Assembly: GCA_945928575.1 (NCBI GenBank)
Contig: CAMENP010000005.1
Span: forward strand, 62,001-126,000
Origin: an uncultured Butyrivibrio sp.
GTDB lineage: Bacteria; Bacillota; Clostridia; Lachnospirales; Lachnospiraceae
Direction: 5' to 3'
DNA: 64,000 nucleotides
Shown: piece by piece, positions 9,144-19,500 of the stretch
How the letters are laid out: every line of letters begins with the position of its first letter
How positions within the stretch are numbered: position 1 is the first letter of the stretch
Position numbers and translations under genes: made by a program
Notes under the pieces: generated by a model
The model's input: the letters and a program-made list of their open reading frames with translations, nothing else
Database searches by the model: none
What the model was told of the DNA's origin: nothing

Positions 9144-10171
9144 TACTTTTCTCCCCCTTTGTCAATTTTCTCGATAACTACCGCATGTGCAATGCCGGGC
9201 ACCGTCTTACCTTCATTGAAGCTTATTGTCGACAGCAACGCTCCGGTCGGTACGAAAAGGACCCTGCCGTATTCGCCTTCCTTAATGCGTCTTAATATCT
9301 GCGCCGAAAGTGTTGCTGCGCTGCACCCGCATCCGCTTCCTCCCGCATGCGTATCCTGTGTTTCGGCATCAAAAATTTCCATTCCGCAGTCATGGTGTAC
9401 ATTGCTTATATCAAATCCGCGCTTATTCAAAAGATCAATAAGTATAGTCTGCCCTACACTTCCAAGGTCGCCTGTATAAATTGCATCATAATCTTCCGGC
9501 CGCCGTTCAAAATCCATCAGATGATTATATATTACATCGCATGCTGCCGGGGCCATTGCAGCGCCCATATTGAACGAATCCTGTATTCCGTAATCCACAA
9601 TTTTGCCTGTCGTTATTCCGCTGACGCATATATCCGACTCCCCCGACGCCGACAAAATCACTCCTCCCGCTCCTGTCACCGTCCACGTTGCGCAAAGCGG
9701 TCTCTGATTACCATAGTCTAACGGAAAACGAAATTGTTTCTCGGCACTCCCGAAATGGCTCGATGTCATAGCAATAACATTGTCGGCATACCCGGCAGAT
9801 ACGGTCATCGCAGCCAGGGACAACGATTCCCCCATTGTAGAGCAGGCACCGTACAGTCCGAACAGCGGCACCTCAAATTCCGATATTCCAAACGATGTCG
9901 CAATCAGCTGGCCTAAGAGGTCCCCCGCAAAAAAATACCTTATCTCCTTTGCCTGAAGTCCGCTCTTAATAAGAAGTTCTTCCACCAGCTGACGCTGCAT
10001 TTCACTTTCAGCCTCTTCCCATGTATTTTTACCCGCCATCGGGTCATCGATGATCCGGTCAAAAAATTCCCCTAACGGTCCTTCACCCTCTTTCTTACCG
10101 ACGACGGATGCGGAAGCATTTATCAGCGGTTTGTTATCAAATTCTATACTGCATTTTCCGATTTTTCCCAT
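9143..10171 (-). CDS. spoVAD: Stage V sporulation protein AD
   Basis: 342 aa, close to the Bacillus length (338). Thiolase-like fold: LLGQLIATSFGI, LYGACSTMGESL, then VTGAGGVILS and the C-terminal DTHAGGSGCGCSA. SpoVAD binds dipicolinic acid and sits at the outer face of the inner spore membrane. The RBS AAAGGATG is embedded in the 3' arm of a terminator-like hairpin (see 10177-10219). Upstream is the lipid kinase gene rather than spoVAC, an unusual context. Confidence 0.94.
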   Translation of the reverse strand: MGKIGKCSIEFDNKPLINASASVVGKKEGEGPLGEFFDRIIDDPMAGKNTWEEAESEMQRQLVEELLIKSGLQAKEIRYFFAGDLLGQLIATSFGISEFEVPLFGLYGACSTMGESLSLAAMTVSAGYADNVIAMTSSHFGSAEKQFRFPLDYGNQRPLCATWTVTGAGGVILSASGESDICVSGITTGKIVDYGIQDSFNMGAAMAPAACDVIYNHLMDFERRPEDYDAIYTGDLGSVGQTILIDLLNKRGFDISNVHHDCGMEIFDAETQDTHAGGSGCGCSAATLSAQILRRIKEGEYGRVLFVPTGALLSTISFNEGKTVPGIAHAVVIEKIDKGGEK

Positions 10172-10219
10172 ATAAAAACATCCTTTACATAATTTTAGTC
10201 ATATTATGCAAAGGATGTT
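10172..10219 (-). terminator. Hairpin that ends the lipid operon and overlaps the spoVAD RBS
   Basis: Arms 10177-10192 and 10204-10219 are complementary over 16 bp with one G-U-type mismatch. On the minus strand the second arm contains AAAGGATG, the only good Shine-Dalgarno for spoVAD, followed by TTTTTAT and the ATG. It looks like an intrinsic terminator for the upstream kinase gene that could also mask the spoVAD RBS in read-through RNA. Confidence 0.6.
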
Positions 10220-10225
10220 ATTTTT

Positions 10226-11077
10226 TTATTCATATCTGACTGTGTATTCAGTCACATTCTTAACTGTCTCGCCGTCTATCTGCAGTGCACACGGTCTGTC
10301 AAAAACGACCTTGACTTCATGCCCGCTCCGTATGTCGACCATGTCTGTATATTTTGTATGTTCTCCGGAAAAAATCTTAGTGAAACGAATAAGTGTCTTA
10401 AGCCGTCCTGTTCCGTATATAACAACGCTGGTCACCGTATGCTGCGGATTATTGCGGTCCTGTTCGGGTGCAACTTTCATTCCGCCGCCATAATATCTGC
10501 CGAACATTGTAGGTGCAAGCCACACTTTATCATAATGTCTCGTCTCACCGTCGACAGTGACGTCTGCACCGCATGGTTTGAACCTGAAAAGGCATCCCTT
10601 AACGGCAATTGAAGAATAATTAATATTCTGCTTGCCTGCCGCGCGCTGCCTGTCGCCTTCCTCACAGCAGTATCCGTCTATTCCGAATCCTATTCCGTTA
10701 ATGAACTTATAAGTTACGCCGTTAACCGTAACCGTCGGGAGGCTTCTTATATAATCATTCAGCCTGATCCTGTATAACGAATTATCAGGATCGACATCAT
10801 GCTTAAAATCATTACCCGTTCCCGCGGAATAGAAAAAGATATCTCCGAGAATCTTAAGATTTCTGGAATCGTTAATGAAACGGTTAAGTGTTCCGTCACC
10901 TCCGACTATGTATACAATATCTTCCGGTTCTATTTTATCAATGACAGACACATAATCATCAATATCCGTCACCGCGTATATTTCCACATCCTGTCCGTCA
11001 AGTGTCTTCTTAATCAATTGAAGGTCTTCCGCAGCCTTACCGTTCCTGGCGCTGGGATTATAAAAAAGATAATTCAT
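10226..11077 (-). CDS. Diacylglycerol/lipid kinase family protein
   Basis: 283 aa. DAGK catalytic domain: FYNPSARNGKA at the start, nucleotide-binding IVGGDGTLNRF near 60 and SAGTGNDF near 84. C-terminal beta domain ends LQIDGETV. It phosphorylates a lipid such as diacylglycerol or a sphingoid-like base. The ATG overlaps the upstream PlsC stop by ATGA, and GGAGG precedes it, so the two lipid enzymes are coupled. It is the last gene before the 10.2-kb hairpin. Confidence 0.9.
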   Translation of the reverse strand: MNYLFYNPSARNGKAAEDLQLIKKTLDGQDVEIYAVTDIDDYVSVIDKIEPEDIVYIVGGDGTLNRFINDSRNLKILGDIFFYSAGTGNDFKHDVDPDNSLYRIRLNDYIRSLPTVTVNGVTYKFINGIGFGIDGYCCEEGDRQRAAGKQNINYSSIAVKGCLFRFKPCGADVTVDGETRHYDKVWLAPTMFGRYYGGGMKVAPEQDRNNPQHTVTSVVIYGTGRLKTLIRFTKIFSGEHTKYTDMVDIRSGHEVKVVFDRPCALQIDGETVKNVTEYTVRYE

Positions 11078-11907
11078 TTCTTACCTCCTGACTTCAAATG
11101 TTCTTCCATCATATTTCTGACAAGTTCCGATATCTCTCCTGTCTTCATATGCTCTATCTTATTATATGGTATAACATCTATAATATCCATTACTACCTTG
11201 GTTCTTCTGAACGGAAAATTCTTATGGATGTTGTCTGTTCCTCTTATCACAGATACTACAATCGGACACCGGGCCCATAATGCCGTCTTAAAACAGCCAC
11301 TGTGAAAATCGAGCAGGGCATCTCCCGTATTACGCGTTCCCTCAGGATAAACGCCTATGCAGGACTGTCCCGAGCTTATCATTCTGGCGGCTTTCATAAC
11401 CGATTCTGCGCCGCTGCGCATATTCTTACGCTCAAGCGGGATATATCTGCATCTGGTCATATATCTGTGTGCAAGCGGGATCTTAAAATTACCGCGTTTG
11501 GTAATAAATGCCATCGGCTGCAGCTTCATCTCTCCGCATTGTATAATCGGGTCATAGTTCGACCTGTGATTGGAAACAAAAAGGAATCTCTCATCACGGG
11601 GAATTTTATCCCTGCCATATACTACCACTCTTGCTCCGGAAAGGAATCCGGCAAACTCAAGCATAAGTCCGAATAATGTAGTGTAAAATCTGCTTGTTCT
11701 GTCATATTCTTTATTGATATTGACAGGTATCGAAATGATTGCACATATTATCCAGAAAAAGACACATAATGCTACCCAGCATATCAAAAACGAAACAATA
11801 AATACCAATACGCACTTATACGGTGCCGGATTATCAAAAACATGCATAAAAGCCGTGTAATAATATGACAGTGCTATGCTTATTACTGTTATTATAATAT
11901 CTATCAT
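11074..11907 (-). CDS. 1-acyl-glycerol-3-phosphate acyltransferase (PlsC-like)
   Basis: 277 aa. Two N-terminal hydrophobic segments (about 1-20 and 29-55), then the acyltransferase blocks: NHRSNYD (catalytic NHxxxxD, about 125), RCRYIPLERKN, and YPEGTRN (about 188, substrate binding). It would convert lysophosphatidate to phosphatidate at the membrane. With the coupled lipid kinase, phosphatidate metabolism is the likely theme. Members of this operon lie inside the split spoVA cluster. Confidence 0.9.
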   Translation of the reverse strand: MIDIIITVISIALSYYYTAFMHVFDNPAPYKCVLVFIVSFLICWVALCVFFWIICAIISIPVNINKEYDRTSRFYTTLFGLMLEFAGFLSGARVVVYGRDKIPRDERFLFVSNHRSNYDPIIQCGEMKLQPMAFITKRGNFKIPLAHRYMTRCRYIPLERKNMRSGAESVMKAARMISSGQSCIGVYPEGTRNTGDALLDFHSGCFKTALWARCPIVVSVIRGTDNIHKNFPFRRTKVVMDIIDVIPYNKIEHMKTGEISELVRNMMEEHLKSGGKK

Positions 11908-11974
11908 TTGAATTATTCCTTATTTTTCAATAGGTATTTATTGTAGCATTTTATCACAATAAATTCAATATTTT

Positions 11975-12862
11975 TCACTGAATAGTTTTCTCAGCATTAT
12001 ATTTATCAAACATCATAACAGGTCTGTATGAGAGCTTCGCCTGTCTTATTCCTTCAAGTCCAATATCATCTTCCCTGTTGACATATCTGAACCCGGAAAT
12101 CGAATTGGCTGCAAACTGTTGGTTAATCGCCTGATAAAGTCCCGGAATGTCCTCGTCCGCCTTCTCAAAGTGTGTCACAAAAGTATCTTCCGAAATCGCT
12201 TCTCCAAGTGTAAAAGCTGATACTTTGCCATCAATTCTTATCAGTCCGCCGATAAGATTGAACTTATCGAAATTATCAAAAACATTATCTATTATATCAA
12301 GTTCTTCCCTGTATTCTTCTATGTCTCCGCCTTTCCTGACTGCCCATTCTTCTTTCATCCGACGGCATTCCTCTATGTTATCTTTCGTGATTTCCTCATA
12401 TGAAAATGCATAAGTATTAAAAAATTTATTAAGATGATTCTTCTTGCCATGATATTTGGAACCGGAAAGTCTTATAAGATCATCGACCTCATATATATAA
12501 TCACTGTATTCCCTGTCATACCAGTACCTTAACTGTCCGACCATTTCCCTTTCAAGCCTTAATACCATATTCTCAGACATATTGGTAAGAACCATACGGC
12601 ATCCGTTATCAACGGCATCCTGCTCCAGTTTCATAACAAGTGCCGCCGGTTCCTCTATAAATTCTACAATTGAATAATATGCGGTCCGGTCATCAATAAG
12701 CCTGTATACCAACACATCATCAACAACAGCATACATAAGCTTATCCGTATCATTCCAGAAAAAAACATTTACCATCGCATATTCGCAATTACGAGTATGC
12801 GCAAGCCTTGTATGTTTTCTTAATTTTTCCATATCGTCAAATGTTATTTTGTTAAATTCCAT
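11975..12862 (-). CDS. DUF2156 (GNAT-fold) protein
   Basis: 295 aa, soluble. It matches the DUF2156 / phosphatidylglycerol lysyltransferase C-terminal domain type of clostridia: FDDMEKLRKHTRLAHTRNCEYAM at the N-terminus, DLIRLSGSKYHGKKNHLNKF at about 140, and VNREDDIGLEGIRQAK near the end. It lacks the membrane domain of MprF, so aminoacyl-lipid synthesis cannot be assumed. GAGGTAGATAAC RBS. It sits in an operon with a GNAT protein upstream and PlsC downstream. Confidence 0.85.
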   Translation of the reverse strand: MEFNKITFDDMEKLRKHTRLAHTRNCEYAMVNVFFWNDTDKLMYAVVDDVLVYRLIDDRTAYYSIVEFIEEPAALVMKLEQDAVDNGCRMVLTNMSENMVLRLEREMVGQLRYWYDREYSDYIYEVDDLIRLSGSKYHGKKNHLNKFFNTYAFSYEEITKDNIEECRRMKEEWAVRKGGDIEEYREELDIIDNVFDNFDKFNLIGGLIRIDGKVSAFTLGEAISEDTFVTHFEKADEDIPGLYQAINQQFAANSISGFRYVNREDDIGLEGIRQAKLSYRPVMMFDKYNAEKTIQ

Positions 12863-12886
12863 GTTATCTACCTCTATTCAAGTATA

Positions 12887-13417
12887 TTAGTACGGTATCA
12901 ATCCGCATACTGAGTACGGCGCTGCAGAATTCTTTACGCAGACAAGTGCATCGGGCAAATCGGGAATTATATCACCATCCGCCCTGAGTTCCGCGATAAC
13001 ATATTCTGTCACACTTTCATCAAATATATTCTCCGCGTCCCTGCTGATTTTTGCCGGAATGTGTTTATCAAACCCTAATTCCGCATAATATGATACAAGT
13101 TCTTCTTCGCCCGGTATAAGAAAAAAGTATCCGGCATCGGTATTATCAACAAAATATCTGATAAGCGCTGACATATATCCACGATTTCTGTAATGCACAT
13201 CCGTCGCCAATGCATACAGATAATAATTATTATCCGTTGTGGGAAGAGCGTACAGCACAGATACTATTATGCCTGATTCACGAACAACATATGTCTGTAC
13301 ATCGTTCCACACTTTGGACATAAATAATTCTATCATTTCCTTATCATCGTCAAAAGCCTCGCGCCATAAACTTTCAAGCCGTTCTACGTCATCTTTCCTT
13401 GCTTTATCTATTATCAT
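12887..13417 (-). CDS. GNAT-family N-acetyltransferase
   Basis: 176 aa. Acetyl-CoA binding segment ALATDVHYRNRGYMSALIRYF (R/Q-x-x-G-x-x type), followed by VSYYAELGF near residue 130, are typical of GNAT domains. The substrate is unknown. It is the first gene of the GNAT-DUF2156-PlsC-kinase unit and lies 24 bp upstream of DUF2156. A TTACAT-17-TATAAT promoter precedes it. Confidence 0.85.
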   Translation of the reverse strand: MIIDKARKDDVERLESLWREAFDDDKEMIELFMSKVWNDVQTYVVRESGIIVSVLYALPTTDNNYYLYALATDVHYRNRGYMSALIRYFVDNTDAGYFFLIPGEEELVSYYAELGFDKHIPAKISRDAENIFDESVTEYVIAELRADGDIIPDLPDALVCVKNSAAPYSVCGLIPY

Positions 13418-13450
13418 AGCCGCCTCTTGTATTTATTAATTCATGTTTTA

Positions 13451-13479
13451 ATTATACACGATGTCGATTCACTATGTAA
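13451..13479 (-). promoter_or_regulatory. SigmaA-type promoter of the GNAT-DUF2156-PlsC-kinase operon
   Basis: On the minus strand TTACAT, a 17-bp spacer, and TATAAT (13451-13456) lie 34 bp before the GNAT ATG. Sequence prediction. Confidence 0.5.
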
Positions 13480-13513
13480 TTATCACATATTCCGTTTTTA
13501 ATGTCAATGTGTC

Positions 13514-13552
13514 AAAAATCCCTGCCGATATATCTATCCGGCAGGGATTTTT
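13514..13552 (-). terminator. Terminator of the giant surface-protein gene
   Basis: Perfect 14-bp arms AAAAATCCCTGCCG / CGGCAGGGATTTTT with an 11-nt loop, 12 bp after the stop. It separates the surface-protein transcript from the GNAT operon. Confidence 0.8.
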
Positions 13553-13563
13553 ATTATTTGGTT

Positions 13564-16500
13564 TTATGCTCTTTTCTTTCTGCTTGCAAGTGTAATTGTA
13601 ACTCCAAGTCCTGCAAATGCCATAAGCATAGCATATAACATAAATGGTGCTGTTGCGTTATCACCTGTCTTTACATCATTGTCAACATATACTATTGCAT
13701 ATGTCGAGAACCTGTCTGTTCTGAATGTAATGGTTGAACTGTCTGTATCAAGATCCTCCAGCATATCACATACGCCATCATGGCTTCTCAATATGTAATA
13801 TTTCTCTTTACCAAGAAGATTATCAGGTATCTTAATCGTAATCTCAAGTTCATCACCAAGTACTTTTATTTTCTGCCATGGTGAATTGCCATTCTTAATC
13901 TGGAATGAAAGATCTATAAACTCTCCAATCTTACATATTCCATCTTTGTCCGCAAAGTTTCCGGTAAACTGCTCCATAAGAACTTTATCGGATTCTGTGA
14001 CCTTATCTGCCACGCGGACAAGTACAAGTCTTAAGAACATATCCTCACCGGCTTCAATGCGCTTGATGCCTTCTTCACCCACAACTGACTTAATTGCCTT
14101 GTATGCGCTTTCAAGCTTGACTCCGGCTATGATGTCTCCATCGGCGCTGTTATTCTTATCAAGCGATTCGATTATAAATGTTACGGTTCCGTCTCCGAGT
14201 TTACCGATAAACGATTTATCAACCGGTCTGTCGTTATCCTTGGAAATCGGTATTTTAATTACCGCTTCATCAACGGTTCCGCCTCCGGTGATACCGTCTT
14301 TGCCATCAACTTTTCCGCCAATTGCAATCACTCCGTCGCTCTTTATTGAGCCTTTGTTGTCAATATCTCCATCGCCCTTGATTGCACTATCCTTAGGAAT
14401 TTCAAGGCTTCCGCCCTTTTCAATCGTAACCTTGGTTCCTTTCGGAATTTCAATCGTTACATTATCCGGTACTTTAACCGGATGATTGATTGTAACATCT
14501 TCCCTGATCGTTATTGTTCCGCCGGCAGGTACATTCTTAACAGCTTCCTCAAATGAGCCTGTACACTTATTACCGTCTTTGTCAATCCACTCGGCTTCTG
14601 CTTCAAGCTTTCCGCCTTCTTTATTCTCTACAGGCGCCTTGATGCTTCCGTCGTTGTCTATTGTTCCTTCATTGTCAATCGGTTTCTTTCCTTCAACTTT
14701 ACCTTCCGGTTTATTGTTGAAATCTCCGGTGTTATTAAAGTTTCCGTCATTCTTAACGTCTCCACTGTTGTCAAAGGTTCCGTCATTCTTGATCGTACCC
14801 TTATTGTCCACGGTTCCGTCATTCTTGAATCCAGAACCCTCAGGTATATCAAGGCTTCCGCCTTCTTCTATCGTAAAATGGCTGCCTTCCGGTACCTCGA
14901 TTGTTACGCCCTCGGGTACGCTTACAGGTCCGTCCACATGCGGATCATCCTTTATTGTGATAGTTCCGCCTGCCGGCACATCTTTAAGAGCTTCTTTAAG
15001 AGAACCTGTGGTCTTATTACCGTCTTTGTCTGTCCACTCGGCTTCTGCCTCAAGCTTTCCGCCTTCTTTATTCTCTACAGGTGCCTTGATGCTTCCGTCG
15101 TTGTCTATTGTTCCTTCATTGTCAATCGGTTTCTTTCCTTCAACCTTACCATCAGGCTTATTGTTGAAGTCTCCGGTGTTATCGAATCCGCCGTCATTCT
15201 TAACATCTCCGCTATTATCAAATGTTCCGTCGTTATCAACCTGACCATTGTTATTTACGTTTCCGTCATTATCGAAAGTTCCGTCGTTCTTAATAGTACC
15301 TTTATTGTCCACGGTTCCGTCATTCTTAAATTCCGAACCTTCAGGTATATCAAGGCTTCCGCCTTCTTCTATAGTGAAATGGCCGCCTTCAGGTACCTCG
15401 ACAGTAACGTTGTCAGGTATCGTAACCGGTGCGTCTACATGCGGGTCGTCTTTTATTGTAATTGTTCCTTCAGGCGGAACATTTTTAACTGCGTTTGTGA
15501 ACGAACCGCTGTTTTTCCTGCCGTCCTTGTCTGTCCACTCAGCTTCTGCTTCAACCTTGCCGTCTCCGCTATTGTTAATTTCTGATTTAACAATTCCGTC
15601 ATTATCTATAGTTCCGCTGTTGCCTATAGGTGATTCGCCATAGATTCTGCCTTCGTCCTCATTATTGACTGTTCCGGTATTATTGAATCCGCCTTCATTG
15701 TCTACATCTCCGGCATTATTCATATTGCCACCGTTGTTGAACGAACCGTTATTTTCGAATTCGCTGTTGTTATTAAATTCACCTTCATTAGTGAATTCAC
15801 CATTATTATCTACAATACCGTCATTATTGAATACGGAATTTCCAGGTATATCAAGGCTTCCGCCTTCTTTGATCGTAAGCTTGCCTCCTTCGGGAACTTC
15901 AAGTTTGGTTCCGTCCGGCAGCTTGACAGGACTGTCAATCTCAGGATCGTTCTTAATTATAATTGTTCCGCCCTGAGGTACGTTTTCAATAGCTTTATCG
16001 AGTGAACCGCTGTATTTGTTGCCGTCGGCATCGCTCCATTCGGCATCTGCATTCAGCTGTCCTTCACTGCCGTTATTAACAGGCGCACTTATTACACCAT
16101 CATTATTCACCTCACCATTATTATTTATAGGTGAAGTTCCGCCGATGGTTCCGCTTCCGTTATTATCAATTCTGCCGTTATTTTCAAAATTACCGTTGTT
16201 ATCAACAGAACCGTTATTATCAACCGTTCCGCCTTCTTCTGTCTTAAAGCTTCCGCCTTCTTTGATGTCAAGAGCCGTGTTCTCCGGAATTGTAAGGTGT
16301 CCTCCCGGTGCAACATCAAGCTTGCCCGGTGATACTATGTTTATATCTGTTCCTTCAGGCAATATAACATCATCATCAATTAATACATCATTCTGTATGT
16401 CAAACGAAGGTCTGCTGTCAGGATTTTTACTTTTCTTATCATTGGCTGCATCAATGGCATCATCAAGACTTCCATATCTGTCATCACCGTTTTCATCAGT

Positions 16501-19500
16501 CCAGTGCGTTTCGAATGTAGACTTCTTCTGCCACTTTGCATAAAGTGTCACATCATCTGTAACAACATCAGAATCAAAATTCCACAATGTAGTAAGTGAT
16601 GCTTCTTTATACCATCCCATGAAATAATATATCTCATCTGTAGGTGCTTTAGGAGCATTGATTCTGTTGCCCGCAACTATTCCTGTGTAAGGCTCTGTTT
16701 CTGTTCCTATGCCGTCATTATAAAAATTAACTTTATATTTAAGAATTGAAAGTCTGGCTGTGTTGCTTTCCGCCGCATTATAATTAACGTCCTGTGCCGT
16801 ATATGCCTTGACATAATATGTACCGGCGTTAACAGGTGCAGCTCCTTCCGATGCTGCCCCGCTGTTAGCGTTCGTGGTAAGTTCCGTGCAGTTCTTGTCC
16901 ACATAGTATTTATATGTTACTGAGCCTGACGGTTTATCGGAAGAGCTTATGCCTTTAACATCCGCTGCATCTATTCCATGTGCATTTCCGTCATAGCTTA
17001 CAGACTTATCGCTCAATGTTATGCTTGCATCTGCGCGTCCAATCGTGACTGTTCTCATACTTGATACAGTCTGATATCCGTTCTTATAAATTGAATAATA
17101 GATATTATAAGTACCGGCATTCTTATATGTAAGAACAGTCGTCGAAAGATTTCCTTCACTGCTGCCGTACTTAACAGTATATCCGGCGGACGGATCTGTA
17201 ACCGTTACGTTCAATCCGTGATATGCTCCGTCATATGTTCCTGTATATCCGGAAACATTCCATGTCATATTTTTAAGCCATACAGCATACAGTGTCACAC
17301 TCTGATCTGCTTTATATGTTGCTCTCGGTTCATATGATACAGTGGTTCCCGTACTTTGTGTACTCCATCCCGCAAATGTGTATCCGGTTCTCGAAGGCGC
17401 TGATTTTGATATTACAAGATCCTGGCCTTTGATCTTATACTGTTCTGAAGGCATACCGGTCACACTGCTGTCTCCGGTGTTAGCATCATATGTTACTTTA
17501 TATCCCTGAACCACTTTAAATGTTCTGGAAACATCTGCCGATGTCTTAGTACCGTCAGCGCTTATCGCATGCATTGTAACCGTGTATGTGCCTTCGTTAA
17601 ACTTGCTGAGTGCAATTGTATGTGTGCTTGCCGGAGCAAAAGAATTACTGGTTCCTTTTCCTGCAGAATATACTATACTTCCGGACGAATTCTTAATTGT
17701 GTAATATACTGTAAATCCCGTAGTTCCGTCCGGCGAGTATGATTTATCGGTTATCGAAACATTATCCGAAATGCCTTTGATGTACTGTGATGATGAAAGT
17801 TCAAACGTTCCGTAAGGTGCTACCGTTGTTGAAGAGCTTCCCGATTTCTTGATCTGCTGTACAGCCACTGCCGAAGCTCCGTCTGCATCAGTTACCGTCA
17901 TTCTGATCATCCATGTATCAGTTCCTATATTTGAAGGAGCTGTTGTTGTCCACTCCGGACTGGATAAAGAAAGATTACGATATTCAATAACCGTCTCTTT
18001 AATACCGTCTGCAACGCTTCCCGATGCATTTGATACGTCAGTACAGAATTCCGGATCATATGACTTGTTATTTATGGTAATGGAGCCGTCATCCCCCGCC
18101 TTTGCCACAAACTGTGCCACCGGTGCCTCATGAATCCTGATTCTGGCCTTTGGTGTATCGGTCATGCCATTGTAATATATTTCATAGTATCCCGCTATTG
18201 CAAAAGAAGCAGTCGAGAGGTCCTGATAAGTACTTATATTATTATGAGCATCATCATATGATGTCTTACTGTATCCAACACTCCAGTTACCGTCATAAAG
18301 AGTCGCTCCGGTTGATTTAAATGAGAAGTTATCCGTTGTAAGGAACACATGTTCCGAACCCTGTGATACCGTAGCAAGCTTATTTGCAATAAGTGTTGCA
18401 ATAGCTTCGACCTGCAGGGCACGCGACTGTTTGCTGTATGTATTGCTTCCCGTAATCATGGAAGATGAATTAATGTTGACAAGTCCGCTTCCGTTACCGA
18501 CTCCGTCGACAAACACCTTGGACGCGTCAAAATTTCTGCTGCCGCACCATCCGATATATGTAATGTCGTCATCATTAAGTCTGTTAATAATCTCACCGGT
18601 AGTATACTCACTGCTGAAATCGCTTATCTCGTCCTCGTTAAGGTTAACAAGAAAACTCTGTTTGTCATCGCTCCAGTTGGTAGATCTTATAACCTCTGTA
18701 AGCGAACGCACATATTCCGAATCCATTTTCAGATTGGAAAGTGTAAGGCTTGTTATATCGGAACATCCGTGTGACTGATATGAAATAAGCGGTCCGAATC
18801 CTCCGCGGTATGTTATGTCATTATCATATCCTGCCGTCAGCGGGTACTGCTTATATGCCGTACCGGTGGCCGAATCATTCCATGTTACCATATTGCTGCT
18901 GCCGAGTGTTGCATTGTAAACGGAAGATGATGTTCCGGACGCAAGCCAGAGCTGTATATATGTAGGCATTATCTCGATTTTGACTTTACGATACATATTT
19001 TTCTGGGTAGAAGCATATGCCGTAGATGTTGCTATAAGCTTAATATTTCCGCCAAAAGTACTGCTTCCTGCTGTCGTAATCCTGCTCAGATCGGTAGTGT
19101 TCACACTATGATGGAATTGATATGCATTAACATTGCTAAGGGAAAAAATCTTAATCGTATTTCCCATTGCGCCGCTGTACTGGAAAAATACCAGGTACCC
19201 GTTAATAACCTGTGTATGGTTTTTGTATGAACCGGTCATGGATGTATTTACAAAAAAGCCAACGCCGTCAAGCGCATCATACGGTGCCTCCGAAAGTGTA
19301 AACTCTATTGTCTTCTTCGTAGACTGCGTATTAGGCAGATAATAAAAATCCTTATACGCATAAGAACCGTATCCGTTAAACGTCATGGAGTTGGATGACG
19401 GTGAATATATATGATTACCGCCGGCCGCATGATATTTACTTGATGAGCTGGTGTATTTTAAGTCACCTTCATTATTTGAACTTCCGGCATTTTTCTCATA

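Noticed and set aside
13886-16543. Long plus-strand ORFs such as 13886..14485, 14486..15244 and 14878..15585
   Set aside because: They are reverse-complement shadows of the repetitive surface protein; the Ser/Pro/Leu-rich products come from the repeats and have no RBS.
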